Positions 9,006 through 16,014 are shown, counted from the stretch's first letter. The stretch: DNA of 21,698 nucleotides from Peptococcaceae bacterium BRH_c23 (GCA_000961805.1 LADV01000015.1:1-21698); one strand, 5' to 3'. Numbers and translations are program-made. The notes: generated by a model not told the origin, from the letters alone.

Positions 9006-10030
9006 TAGGGCCATAAGGCGGTTCCTTGAAGGCCTTTCCCTTCAGGCCAGCCCATTGCTAGATTCATGTTTTGTACGGCCTGACCTGCTGCACCCTTCAT
9101 TAGATTATCGATCGTTGCCACGATAATCGCATTGCCAGTTCTTTGGTCAACGGTCAATTGTAAAAAGGCATGGTTACTCCCACTGGAGAACTTCGTTTGG
9201 GGCCAGGTACCCTCTGGCAAGATATGAATGAAGGGCTCTTCTTCATACTGCTCCATCCAACACTTGCGCAAATCCGCTTCTTGGACCCCCTCCTGAACCG
9301 TAGCATAGATAGTAACTAGCATCCCACGCGTCATGGGGACTAAATGGGGCGTAAAATTTACAAGGAGTGGTTGCCCAGCAGCGCGCGAAAGTTCTTGTTC
9401 GATTTCTGGAGTATGACGATGACTTGCCACTCCGTAAGCCTTAAAATTTTCATTGACCTCAGAATAGTGAACCCCTAACGAGACCCCTCTTCCGGCCCCT
9501 GAAACACCTGATTTTGCATCAATGATCAAATTCCTCGTCTGCAACAACTTCTGACGTAACAAGGGGACTAAAGCAAGCAAGGTAGCGGTCGGATAACAAC
9601 CTGGATTAGCTATTAGGGAGTGTCCTTTAATTTGCTCACGATAGAGTTCTGGTAAACCGTAAACTGCCTCTTTAAGAAGCTCAGTCGCTGGATGCTTAAT
9701 CTTGTACCATTGCTCATAGACCTCTGCTGAATTCAAACGAAAATCTGCTCCCAGATCAATCACTTTTATCTTACGGGCCAAAAAGGCACTCGTTCTCTCC
9801 GCCGTCAAACCATGAGGAAGCGCACAGAACAGCACATCCAGATCCGGAACATTTTCATCCTGTAAGATCCCTACGTTCTGATTATGCCAATGGGGATAAA
9901 TCGCTTCATATGCTTCACCGGCTACACTAGACGAGGCGAGATATAAATCATTCACCTCTTCATGTCTACACAATAACCGCACTAACTCTTGCCCTGCATA
10001 CCCTGTGGCACCTAACACTCCAACTTTCAT
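9005..10030 (-). CDS. argC: N-acetyl-gamma-glutamyl-phosphate reductase
   Basis: It reduces acetylglutamyl phosphate to acetylglutamate semialdehyde with NADPH. At 341 residues it is the usual length of the long bacterial form. The nucleotide-binding motif GATGYAGQEL (7-16) is at the N-terminus. The catalytic cysteine is Cys145 in ANPGCYPTAT. The substrate-domain segments DAKSGVSGAGRG (171-182) and SHRHTPEI follow, with His204 and His206 near the active site. ATG at 10030 is preceded by AAGGGGGGCAAGAT. It is the first gene of the argCJBD-carAB cluster. A promoter and two ARG-box-like operators lie 50-90 nt upstream, and a terminator from the previous gene lies just beyond, so transcription of the cluster starts here. 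Confidence 0.97.
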   Translation of the reverse strand: MKVGVLGATGYAGQELVRLLCRHEEVNDLYLASSSVAGEAYEAIYPHWHNQNVGILQDENVPDLDVLFCALPHGLTAERTSAFLARKIKVIDLGADFRLNSAEVYEQWYKIKHPATELLKEAVYGLPELYREQIKGHSLIANPGCYPTATLLALVPLLRQKLLQTRNLIIDAKSGVSGAGRGVSLGVHYSEVNENFKAYGVASHRHTPEIEQELSRAAGQPLLVNFTPHLVPMTRGMLVTIYATVQEGVQEADLRKCWMEQYEEEPFIHILPEGTWPQTKFSSGSNHAFLQLTVDQRTGNAIIVATIDNLMKGAAGQAVQNMNLAMGWPEGKGLQGTALWP

Positions 10031-10080
10031 ATCTTGCCCCCCTTACTGGATCATGCCCAGCAGATATTTTGCTCATTCTA

Positions 10081-10119
10081 ATTTTAATAATTATACATAT
10101 ATATGCATAAAAATTCAAT
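10081..10119 (-). promoter_or_regulatory. Tandem ARG boxes (ArgR operator) upstream of argC
   Basis: Box 1 (10102-10119, TATGCATAAAAATTCAAT on the plus strand) fits the Bacillus ARG-box consensus CATGAATAAAAATTCAAG at 15 of 18 positions. Box 2 (10081-10098; minus strand ATGTATAATTATTAAAAT) keeps the TG-N-AT-WWWW-AT-N core and breaks only at the last CA. Centres are 20 bp apart, close to the 20-21 bp spacing of paired ARG boxes bound by one ArgR/AhrC hexamer. Both overlap the promoter at 10090-10118, so arginine-dependent repression is expected. Confidence 0.75.
10090..10118 (-). promoter_or_regulatory. Sigma-A-type promoter of the arg-car operon
   Basis: On the minus strand, TTGAAT (10118-10113) and a perfect TATAAT (10095-10090) are separated by exactly 17 nt. 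Transcription would begin near 10083, giving an untranslated leader of about 50 nt before argC. The -35 lies within ARG box 1 and the -10 within ARG box 2. Confidence 0.75.
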
Positions 10120-10129
10120 ACTACCTTAA

Positions 10130-10159
10130 AGAAAAGAGGGGGTTCTTCCCCTCTTTTCT
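10130..10159 (-). terminator. Intrinsic terminator after the M20 hydrolase gene
   Basis: A perfect 12-bp stem (AGAAAAGAGGGG at 10130-10141, its complement at 10148-10159) encloses a 6-nt loop. Read on the minus strand it lies 51 nt after the hydrolase stop and its descending arm is T-rich (CTCTTTTCTTT). It separates the hydrolase from the argC promoter. Confidence 0.8.
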
Positions 10160-10210
10160 GATATTATTTATGTATCCACTTTAATAATGTACCCAGTATC
10201 GATCGAAAAA

Positions 10211-11389
10211 TCACTTATTCAAGCGAAATTCTCGCTTGATTTGTCGTAAAAGTTTTTTGTCCGTTAGAACATCCCAGCCGGTTAAGGCTAGTATTTGCAT
10301 TGCTAGCAAAACTAAGCTTTCCCCATCCGAAGAGAGCGAGGCTTGAGCAAAATCACGCGTATGTGGGATTTCTGTTCCTGTCCCTAACGTAAGATAGGGA
10401 TGGATTGACGGTACGACACGACTGACATTTCCCATGTCTACGGACCCCATAGCAGTTTGCGGTGGTGCTACTTGAGAAACCCCCATTTTGAGGAGGTTTC
10501 TGGTAAAGCATTCTGCTAAGGATAAATTCGTATGCATTTCATCATAGGAAAACTCAAATTTTTGCCAAGTCATATGAGCTGAGACCATCGAAGCAGCCCC
10601 TTCAGCACAACGAATCACCTGTTCTCTCAAATCATCTAAATCTTTACGCTTTCGAGCCCGTAGGTAAAACCTTGCCACAGCACGTTCCGGAACAATATTA
10701 GGGGCTGTTCCCCCCTCAGTTATGATCCCATTAACTTTCATGTCCTGAGGAATCTGTTTTTTGAGCGCGTTGATACCTACAAAGAAATTAATTAAAGCAT
10801 CCAAAGCATTAATCCCAAAATGAGAAGCAGCCACTGCATGGGCAGCTCGTCCATGAAACGTAAACTCTAAGGCATCTAGCGCAAGGCTAGTAATAATAGG
10901 GACGTATTGACTGCCTGGATGAACCATCATGGCCACATCAATGTCAGCAAAGATTCCCTTCTCAACCAAGGTCACTTTTGCGCCACTAGTTTCTTCCGCA
11001 GGAGCACCAATCACTAAAACTTCCCCAGACAGTTCTAAACTCTTACTCAAAATGACCGCAGCCCCTGCACTGCTGGCTCCAATTAAATTGTGCCCACAAC
11101 CGTGGCCAACATCCGGTAAAGCATCATATTCTGCTAAGTAAGCAATCTTGGGCCCAGGACGGGTACCTGAAAAACGAGCAATAAACGACGTCTCCACTCC
11201 CGCGATCCCTCGGCTCACTTTAAACCCGTGCTTCTGAAGAAAGCGACTTAACGCTTCGCAGGCAAAGTATTCCTTATAGCCGAGCTCGGGATGCTCCCCG
11301 ATTTGACGGGCTACTTCCCATACTTCATTACGTAGATGCTGTGCCTGATCTCTAAAAAAAGCCTTAATCGCATCCATGGAGCATCCCAT
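10211..11389 (-). CDS. M20 family metal-dependent amidohydrolase (M20D subgroup)
   Basis: A 392-residue cytosolic hydrolase of the M20 peptidase/amidohydrolase family (relatives include AbgB, HipO-type hippurate and N-acyl-amino-acid hydrolases). These cleave N-acyl amino acids or aminobenzoyl-glutamate with two metal ions. The metal site is intact: EYDALPDVGHGCGHN (87-101, with His95, Cys98 and His100), GAPAEETSG with Glu132-Glu133 (128-136), MMVHPGS with His157, and a late TEIPHTRDF segment. The middle part (about 170-285) is the dimerisation lid. Substrate cannot be set from sequence. Lying next to the acetyl-cycle arg genes does not make it ArgE, because ArgJ already recycles the acetyl group. 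A TATAAT at 11413-11408 could be its -10 but has no good -35. The ribosome site (AGAGAAGAGAG) is weak, and an ATG at 11377 is an alternative start. Confidence 0.88.
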   Translation of the reverse strand: MGCSMDAIKAFFRDQAQHLRNEVWEVARQIGEHPELGYKEYFACEALSRFLQKHGFKVSRGIAGVETSFIARFSGTRPGPKIAYLAEYDALPDVGHGCGHNLIGASSAGAAVILSKSLELSGEVLVIGAPAEETSGAKVTLVEKGIFADIDVAMMVHPGSQYVPIITSLALDALEFTFHGRAAHAVAASHFGINALDALINFFVGINALKKQIPQDMKVNGIITEGGTAPNIVPERAVARFYLRARKRKDLDDLREQVIRCAEGAASMVSAHMTWQKFEFSYDEMHTNLSLAECFTRNLLKMGVSQVAPPQTAMGSVDMGNVSRVVPSIHPYLTLGTGTEIPHTRDFAQASLSSDGESLVLLAMQILALTGWDVLTDKKLLRQIKREFRLNK

Positions 11390-11468
11390 CTCTCTTCTCT
11401 ATTTCTCATTATATCTAGAAAACTTACTTCGGGGGAGTTCCTCTCCATCCGAAATCTAGTTTAAACTC

Positions 11469-11489
11469 TCCAGGGCATAGCGCCCTGGA
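11469..11489. other. Hairpin downstream of the putative anti-sigma gene
   Basis: TCCAGGGC at 11469-11476 pairs with GCCCTGGA at 11482-11489 around ATAGC. It lies 28 nt after the stop of the gene at 11517-11981 on the minus strand. Only GAGTTTAAAC follows, not a real T-run, so it is at best a weak terminator or an mRNA 3'-end stabiliser. Confidence 0.5.
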
Positions 11490-11516
11490 TATGCCATCGA
11501 ATGAAGACGCTCGATA

Positions 11517-11981
11517 TTAAACTAAGGGCCTTTCATGATACACCGAGTTTGAACGTTTAAAGACCACAATAACGGATAAAATTCCTAGCAGCGGCCAAGA
11601 TAGCACTCCCCAGAGAAGACTTATACCTATTTTCAGCTCTCGTAAAAGTAACATATTTTGGACAATTTGATTTCCAACTTGCAGGAGATCAGCAACATAA
11701 GGTAATCCAGACAGCATAATCAGCAATGAATTGAGTCCTCGATAGAGCACATCACTTCCCAACCACAAAAAAATTCCGAAAGCAACTCCGGAAATCATTA
11801 AGCAAGCGGCTAACCCAATCCCCCATTTTCTACGCTGCCCAAGATGAATTTCCTCTGCAAAATTTACTGGGTGTCCTAAAATCTTGGCCATTAGCTCAGT
11901 GTGGAAATTCCCCATGGTTTCCCGTGGGATGGGTTTATCCTGAAATATTTGAGTCCACAGTATGTCGTTCGTCTTCTTCAT
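11517..11981 (-). CDS. Small multi-pass membrane protein, probable anti-sigma partner of the ECF sigma factor
   Basis: I do not recognise a named family. From the ATG at 11981 (AAAGGAGGG 8 nt upstream) the protein has 154 residues. It has a hydrophilic N-terminal 50 residues, then hydrophobic segments at about 53-74, 82-98 and 118-141, and a short basic tail. The open frame continues 45 nt upstream to 12026, but that extension lacks a ribosome site. The gene overlaps the end of the sigma factor gene by 47 nt, an arrangement usual for ECF sigma and anti-sigma pairs. Its cytoplasmic N-terminus followed by membrane segments fits that role. It lacks the His-x3-Cys-x2-Cys zinc motif of ZAS-type anti-sigmas. 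Its only cysteine is in the first membrane segment, so a redox switch is unlikely. The function is inferred from position and topology only. Confidence 0.65.
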   Translation of the reverse strand: MKKTNDILWTQIFQDKPIPRETMGNFHTELMAKILGHPVNFAEEIHLGQRRKWGIGLAACLMISGVAFGIFLWLGSDVLYRGLNSLLIMLSGLPYVADLLQVGNQIVQNMLLLRELKIGISLLWGVLSWPLLGILSVIVVFKRSNSVYHERPLV

Positions 11982-12513
11982 GGATATCCCTCCTTTCCAG
12001 TTGCTGACGCAGTCTATCTTTTCCACGGTGGATATAAGTCTTGACTCGACTTACAGGTACTTGTAAGACGACAGCGATTTCCTTGTAGGAAAGTTCTTGA
12101 TGAAAGCGCAGATAAAGTGCCTGCGCATAATGTTCCGGAAGCTCATTCAACACCTTGGAAAGCATAGTAGCTTGCTCTTTCGCTAACAAAATATCCTCTG
12201 GTCTTGGTTGCTGATCTGGGAGATTTTCATCTAAGATCACCGCAACCTCTCTACCTCGTTTACGTAAAAGGTCAAGGGCTTTATTGCGCGCTATCGCATA
12301 TAACCAGCCCCGAAACGGGTGTTCTTCAGAGTAGCGGTATAGATTTCGATAGGCAGCTATAAAGGCCTCCTGTGCACAATCAAATACATCCTCGTCTGAT
12401 CCTAGCATTCGCCGCAAAAAGTGTACTAACGGTTCCTGATAACGTTGGACAAGGCCAGCATATTGTTCGTGATGACCTGCTAGTACTTGCCGAATTATCT
12501 CGGCATCTTTCAT
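11935..12513 (-). CDS. RNA polymerase ECF-type sigma factor
   Basis: The 192 residues are the normal length for an ECF (sigma-70 group 4) factor. Region 2 spans about 19-87, with DVFDCAQEAFIAAYRNLYRY (region 2.2, core binding) and FRGWLYAIARNKALDLLRKR (2.3-2.4, -10 recognition). After an acidic linker, region 4 (about 115-174) has LNELPEHYAQALYLRF and the helix-turn-helix LSYKEIAVVLQVPVSRVKTYIHRGKDRLRQQL (-35 recognition). It resembles the SigW-like branch, but the regulon cannot be assigned. ATG at 12513 has GGAG 10 nt upstream. A TGAAAC-N17-CGTA promoter 57 nt upstream points to autoregulation, and the overlapping downstream gene is the likely membrane anti-sigma. The signal is probably envelope stress, by analogy with the family; this is inference. 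Confidence 0.93.
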   Translation of the reverse strand: MKDAEIIRQVLAGHHEQYAGLVQRYQEPLVHFLRRMLGSDEDVFDCAQEAFIAAYRNLYRYSEEHPFRGWLYAIARNKALDLLRKRGREVAVILDENLPDQQPRPEDILLAKEQATMLSKVLNELPEHYAQALYLRFHQELSYKEIAVVLQVPVSRVKTYIHRGKDRLRQQLERRDIHEEDERHTVDSNISG

Positions 12514-12569
12514 TCCATTCAGGCTCCAATCTTGAGTTTTAAAACTCGCAGTATCCTCTCACTCTTTAG

Positions 12570-12596
12570 TACGTTTAACTGCCATCAAATGTTTCA
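12570..12596 (-). promoter_or_regulatory. ECF-sigma-type promoter (probable autoregulatory) upstream of the sigma gene
   Basis: On the minus strand TGAAAC (12596-12591) is followed after 17 nt by CGTA (12573-12570). This matches the hallmark of SigW/SigM/SigX-class promoters in Firmicutes (TGAAAC, N16-17, CGTA/CGTC). Transcription would start near 12563 and lead directly into the sigma gene at 12513. I noticed no second copy of this pattern upstream of another gene in the window. Confidence 0.7.
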
Positions 12597-12707
12597 CAGG
12601 AAGTAATAATCTTGGCAATTCCATTTTAACCCACAATCCTTTTTCTTGGCAATCATATTACTAAATTATCCAAAATTAACCCTTTAAATTCTAAAAAGAG
12701 GGCAAAT

Positions 12708-12754
12708 AAAAGGACAAGGTACTTTTGCGGTCTCGCAAAATTCCTTGTCCTTTT
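12708..12754. terminator. Bidirectional intrinsic terminator after the MltG-like gene
   Basis: AAAAGGACAAGG (12708-12719) pairs with CCTTGTCCTTTT (12743-12754), and inside it TTTTGCG (12723-12729) pairs with CGCAAAA (12734-12740). This long stem has a small internal loop. The minus-strand descending arm ends TTTTATTTG, just past the stop codon of the gene at 12757-13197. The plus-strand side has TTTTTATT. Confidence 0.85.
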
Positions 12755-12756
12755 TA

Positions 12757-13197
12757 TTATTTAACTAGGCGATGTAGCAATTCTTCAGTGGTAAGACCCT
12801 CTGACAAATTAAACGTCCCTGCCGTGAATCGTCTTTCAACCCTCTGTTGACGAGCGTCTAATAAGAAGGTTTCCTTATCCTTTATAAAACCTTGCGCCAC
12901 TAACAGATCTGCTATCTTTTCAGCACTTGACCCCTTAGGAATGACAAACTGCCGATCAATAGGGGTGGTGGTACTTTGCTCACTAGATTGGTCAACCTGA
13001 GTGGGTTGTGTTGCTTCTGGAGATTTTATGGGATCAGGCTCAGAGGGGGTAGGAAGTGGTTGCTTCACGTCAGTAACAGGCGAAGAATCCCTAGGCGCTA
13101 GAGCTTGTCCCTGTAGCGGGGAGAAAACCATAGTCAACAACGCACTTAATATAAGCCCAGAACCTAAACCGAGCCAATAGGAGCGTGTTATTTTCAT
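12757..13197 (-). CDS. Stand-alone YceG/MltG N-terminal (LysM-like) domain protein, membrane anchored
   Basis: The 146 residues consist of a short basic start, a membrane anchor (about 9-31), and a Pro/Thr/Ser/Gln-rich linker (about 35-82). A C-terminal domain (83-146) follows, with IPKGSSAEKIADLLVAQGFI, KETFLL, and FTAGTFNLSEGLTTEELLHRL. That last part matches the small LysM-like domain preceding the lytic domain of MltG/YceG endolytic transglycosylases. The catalytic domain and its glutamate are absent, so this should not cut peptidoglycan. It may bind glycan or act as a localisation factor outside the membrane. Its ATG overlaps the stop of the upstream gene (ATGA at 13197-13194), so the pair is translationally coupled. 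Similar short proteins occur beside DUF6115 genes in Clostridia, from memory. Confidence 0.75.
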   Translation of the reverse strand: MKITRSYWLGLGSGLILSALLTMVFSPLQGQALAPRDSSPVTDVKQPLPTPSEPDPIKSPEATQPTQVDQSSEQSTTTPIDRQFVIPKGSSAEKIADLLVAQGFIKDKETFLLDARQQRVERRFTAGTFNLSEGLTTEELLHRLVK

Positions 13198-13907
13198 CGG
13201 ACTCCTCCCTTAGACTGCATACTCAAGACCATCCTTACCGCATCCTGGCTGATTAATAAGCGCTGAGAAATTTCAGGAATACGTTGCCCTTGAGCAGCAA
13301 GCTCTATGACCTCTCTGAATTTCCCTGAGATATGATGATCCGCTAGAGGAGCGTCGTTGGAAGCCCGTAGCCTTGATTCAGCTTTTTCGTCGAGCCGCCG
13401 TTTAGCAGCAGTATTACTTCGTTCTCTTTGTTCCTGAGGACTAATAGAATAGATTCTAGCCTTTTGTATGGGTTCTGCGCCATTAAGGCCTACCTTTTTA
13501 AGTTCAACTTTACCAGGTCCAACTCCATTAAGCTTAATTTCTTGGTGCTCTGGCTCTTTCAGCCCGATTTCCTGATGCTCAAGTTTTTTTAGGCCAGTTT
13601 TCTGATCTTGTAGTTCCTTGGAGACTGCAACCTTTTCATTATTTGCCTTGATATCTAAGTCCTTGTTATCGACGACTACTGGTTTATTTTCACCACTATT
13701 GTACAATAGTTTTGTTTTTAGAACTTCGTCTTCCAAAACATGAACCCGATCCTGTACTCTTAAAATCTCGCTTCTCAAATATGCCAACCCTTTAAATACA
13801 GTAAGATTTTCCTCACTGCGCGGACTCTGCCAACGCCATCCTATTAACAAAAATACAACCCCTAAAAGAAATAATCCCAAAGGAATAATGTCAAGCGCCT
13901 CCTCCAT
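13194..13907 (-). CDS. DUF6115/SwrB-like membrane-anchored coiled-coil protein with C-terminal helix-turn-helix-like domain
   Basis: The 237-residue protein has one N-terminal membrane helix (about 8-25), then a heptad-rich helical stretch (about 38-70, likely coiled coil). A long polar region follows, with a 10-residue repeat at 106-145 (LKKLEHQEIG, LKEPEHQEIK, LNGVGPGKVE, LKKVGLNGAE). A basic segment comes next (160-182). The C-terminal domain (196-230, FREVIELAAQGQRIPEISQRLLISQDAVRMVL) reads like a helix-turn-helix with 'pause, then recognise' spacing. The layout matches the SwrB/YlxL and DUF6115 group, which in Bacillus promotes flagellar basal-body assembly. No flagellar gene is present here, so that role is only a family hint. 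The start at 13907 has a weak ribosome site. The 220-nt region upstream (13908-14127) is very AT-rich and shows no gene. Confidence 0.7.
   Translation of the reverse strand: MEEALDIIPLGLFLLGVVFLLIGWRWQSPRSEENLTVFKGLAYLRSEILRVQDRVHVLEDEVLKTKLLYNSGENKPVVVDNKDLDIKANNEKVAVSKELQDQKTGLKKLEHQEIGLKEPEHQEIKLNGVGPGKVELKKVGLNGAEPIQKARIYSISPQEQRERSNTAAKRRLDEKAESRLRASNDAPLADHHISGKFREVIELAAQGQRIPEISQRLLISQDAVRMVLSMQSKGGVR
13473..13592 (-). repeat. Four 30-nt coding repeats inside the DUF6115-like gene
   Basis: This region encodes four 10-residue units: LKKLEHQEIG, LKEPEHQEIK, LNGVGPGKVE and LKKVGLNGAE. Units 1 and 2 are nearly identical; 3 and 4 share LxxVG/LNG elements. The DNA has diverged at third positions, so the repeat is not a fresh duplication. 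Confidence 0.6.
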
Positions 13908-14127
13908 TTATCCAATAAGACCTTCATTATCTGTCTCTGAATATTGAAGGTTTATCTACCAAAACACTATTCGCTATTTTAAATAGAATTTCCTGCAAAA
14001 TACAACAATCTTCTGCAAGATATTCTTACTAATTATTTCCTTACATTTCCTAAGTCACATTTTCCTTATTCTTCTCTGATTATCTCTTAAACATTTTCAA
14101 TGTTTATTCCATAAATATTTTCAAGCG

Positions 14128-14859
14128 TCATGGATTTTTAGACCCTTCAAATTGTTTGCTAAAATATACTGTTAAACCTTTATAAATAGCAACAGCAAGC
14201 TGTTGTTGATATTCAGGTGTCGTTAATAACTGTTCTTCCTCAAGATTAGAAAGAAAACCGAGTTCAACTGTGACTGCAGCCTGGTTTGCCTTTTTCAAAA
14301 CATAGATATCCTGATTTCCTTTAATTACTCGTTTACCCTTGGTCATGATATTCAATTCCTGTTGAATTGATTGAGCTAGTAGCTTTCCTTCCGGTGAATC
14401 TGCATGATAAAAGGTCTGTGCTCCAGTGAGTTTTGCGTCAGGAAAACTATTAGCGTGAATGCTAAGGTAGACTTCAGCTTGAGTATCCATTGCCAGCTGA
14501 ATACGTTGCGCTAAATCCTCTCGTTTACGTTTCGCGAGTCCCTGAGAGCTTCCTAAGTCGCGGTCCTCCACTCGAACCATTATGCTCTTAGCTCCACTTT
14601 GCTGAATAAGGGCTTGCAGGCGTTTGGACACGGCCAAAGTAACATCCTTTTCCAGCACCTTGCTTATACCCACCGCGCCCGGATCCACGCCCCCATGACC
14701 AGCATCAATCAAGACAACGCGGTCCCCTAATGTCCAGCTCCATATTTCTTTATCCTGTCCCCCGAAACCGCCCACGAGAACAAACGTCAAAAATAGCGCA
14801 AGCACAATTCCTAAATATACCTTACGTCGTTTCACAGTTACAACCCAAATCGGTCTCAT
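14128..14859 (-). CDS. cwlD: Germination-specific N-acetylmuramoyl-L-alanine amidase CwlD
   Basis: The 243 residues fit CwlD (about 237). An N-terminal signal anchor (about 13-33, after RRRK-type basic residues) leads to an Amidase_3 domain (48-235). Zinc ligands are His55 (DAGHGGVDPGA), Glu70 and His135 (SIHANS), and the catalytic glutamate is Glu200 (TVELGFLSN). No cell-wall-binding repeats are attached, as expected for CwlD. In Bacillus this enzyme removes the stem peptide from muramic acid so that muramic-delta-lactam forms in spore cortex, which germination lytic enzymes need. It therefore marks the host as a spore former. The location after rplM-rpsI is the same as in Bacillus. ATG at 14859 follows GGGGAGGGA. 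An intrinsic terminator before it and a candidate promoter at 14904-14932 suggest separate transcription. Confidence 0.93.
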   Translation of the reverse strand: MRPIWVVTVKRRKVYLGIVLALFLTFVLVGGFGGQDKEIWSWTLGDRVVLIDAGHGGVDPGAVGISKVLEKDVTLAVSKRLQALIQQSGAKSIMVRVEDRDLGSSQGLAKRKREDLAQRIQLAMDTQAEVYLSIHANSFPDAKLTGAQTFYHADSPEGKLLAQSIQQELNIMTKGKRVIKGNQDIYVLKKANQAAVTVELGFLSNLEEEQLLTTPEYQQQLAVAIYKGLTVYFSKQFEGSKNP

Positions 14860-14903
14860 GCTTATCCCTCCCCTAGTCTATTCCGTCTTACCTTATGGGA
14901 GAG

Positions 14904-14932
14904 ATAATCAGAATATGCGTTTGGCTTGTCAA
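14904..14932 (-). promoter_or_regulatory. Candidate sigma-A-type promoter of cwlD
   Basis: On the minus strand TTGACA (14932-14927, perfect) and GATTAT (14909-14904, 4 of 6) are 17 nt apart, giving a start near 14897 and a leader of about 38 nt. In Bacillus cwlD is read by sporulation sigma factors; I saw no convincing sigma-E or sigma-G site. Confidence 0.55.
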
Positions 14933-14967
14933 AATACTGTCTTTTTCTCAATACCGGTAGTAAACAC

Positions 14968-14997
14968 GTAAAAAAGGAAGGGATAAATCCCTTCCTT
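14968..14997 (-). terminator. Intrinsic terminator of the ribosomal/rplM-rpsI operon
   Basis: AAGGAAGGGA (14974-14983) and TCCCTTCCTT (14988-14997) form a perfect 10-bp stem with a 4-nt loop. On the minus strand it is followed at once by TTTT, a classic rho-independent terminator 42 nt after the rpsI stop. Confidence 0.9.
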
Positions 14998-15039
14998 GCT
15001 GAGACAATATGAATAATTTTGCCGTCGTAATAGTGAATC

Positions 15040-15435
15040 TTAACGTTTCGAGAATTGTGGAGCCTTACGAGCTTTCTTCAAGCCGTATTTACGACGTTCC
15101 TTCATACGTGGGTCACGTGTCAGGAAACCAGCTCTTTTAAGACTTGGACGAAGACTACTGTCCGCCTTCAGTAAAGCACGAGCAATACCTAAACGTATCG
15201 CGCCAGCTTGGCCGGTGGTGCCACCTCCGTGTGCGAGAGCGATAACATCATACTTAGCCAAGGTGTCTGTAATGTTGAAGGGTTGTTGTACAATCATTTC
15301 CAGTGTTTTCTTACCGAAATACTCCGCTAATTCACGTTTGTTAATGATGAACTTTCCTTCACCCGGAATAAGGCGAACGCGTGCAATAGCATTTTTGCGT
15401 CGTCCTGTTGCAGCATATTGTAATTGTGTTGCCAT
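15040..15435 (-). CDS. rpsI: 30S ribosomal protein S9
   Basis: The 131 residues match the usual S9 length (about 130). It sits in the head of the small subunit, and its C-terminal tail reaches the P-site tRNA. Family signatures are [17 protein letters not shown] near the start, [22 protein letters not shown] in the middle, and the basic tail [25 protein letters not shown], ending in the conserved SKR that contacts tRNA. ATG at 15435 is preceded by GGAAGGAGG. It lies 25 nt after rplM in the conserved rplM-rpsI pair and ends before a strong terminator. Confidence 0.98.
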   Translation of the reverse strand: MATQLQYAATGRRKNAIARVRLIPGEGKFIINKRELAEYFGKKTLEMIVQQPFNITDTLAKYDVIALAHGGGTTGQAGAIRLGIARALLKADSSLRPSLKRAGFLTRDPRMKERRKYGLKKARKAPQFSKR

Positions 15436-15460
15436 GTTTTAACTTCCTCCTTCCTTGAAT

Positions 15461-15892
15461 CTACTGAATTGTCCAGATTTCAGGTTGTTGAGCTTGATGG
15501 GGGTGTGATTCTCCCTTGTACACTTTTAACTTTGTGTACATCTGGGCGCCCAACTTGTTATGAGGAAGCATTCCCTTCACGGCATGTTCCATAGCTCGTT
15601 CAGGCATAATTTGCATTAACTTTTTGTAAGGTACTTCTTTTAACCCACCAGGATATCCGGAGTGACGACGATACATCTTATCGTTGAGTTTATTCCCTGT
15701 TAACACTAATTTTTCTGCATTAATAATTATGACATGGTCCCCTGTGTCAACATTAGGCGTGAATGTCGGTTTATGTTTACCTCTCAGGAGACGTGCTGCT
15801 TCAGTAGCAATACGACCCAAGGGGATTCCCTCAGCGTCAATGATATACCATTTGCGCTCCTGGTCTTGTGCTTTCGCAAAAAACGTAGTCAT
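15461..15892 (-). CDS. rplM: 50S ribosomal protein L13
   Basis: The 143 residues match the L13 length. Characteristic segments are [54 protein letters not shown] (about 15-68) and [20 protein letters not shown], then [12 protein letters not shown]. It binds 23S rRNA early in large-subunit assembly. ATG at 15892 follows GGAGGGAAAGTA. The 152-nt region before it contains a good promoter and direct repeats that could form a leader; in many Firmicutes rplM is controlled by an L13 leader RNA. Confidence 0.98.
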   Translation of the reverse strand: MTTFFAKAQDQERKWYIIDAEGIPLGRIATEAARLLRGKHKPTFTPNVDTGDHVIIINAEKLVLTGNKLNDKMYRRHSGYPGGLKEVPYKKLMQIMPERAMEHAVKGMLPHNKLGAQMYTKLKVYKGESHPHQAQQPEIWTIQ

Positions 15893-15935
15893 TACTTTCC
15901 CTCCAATTAGCAGTTTTCTGTTTTATTCTCACTCG

Positions 15936-15987
15936 CATGGGGCTCAATCATGCTCGCGGCCAATGCTCAGTCATGGGGCTCAATCAT
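15936..15987 (-). repeat. Two 16-bp direct repeats in the rplM 5' leader
   Basis: CATGGGGCTCAATCAT occurs at 15936-15951 and again at 15972-15987 on the plus strand, 36 bp apart. In the RNA (minus strand) each copy reads AUGAUUGAGCCCCAUG. The copy nearer rplM can close a GCATG/CATGC stem. It lies in the predicted rplM 5' leader. Confidence 0.7.
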
Positions 15988-16014
15988 AACCAAGACATAA
16001 AAACTCATGTTTAT

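Noticed and set aside
11982..12026. Upstream extension of the putative anti-sigma protein (MEKIDCVSNWKGG...)
   Set aside because: Its 'KGG' codons are the ribosome site AAAGGAGGG of the real start at 11981.
13908..14127. Gene or RNA in the AT-rich gap between cwlD and the DUF6115-like gene
   Set aside because: There is no open frame of note and no stable hairpin or terminator. A weak TTGTAT-N18-TAAAAT pair is not convincing enough to call a promoter.
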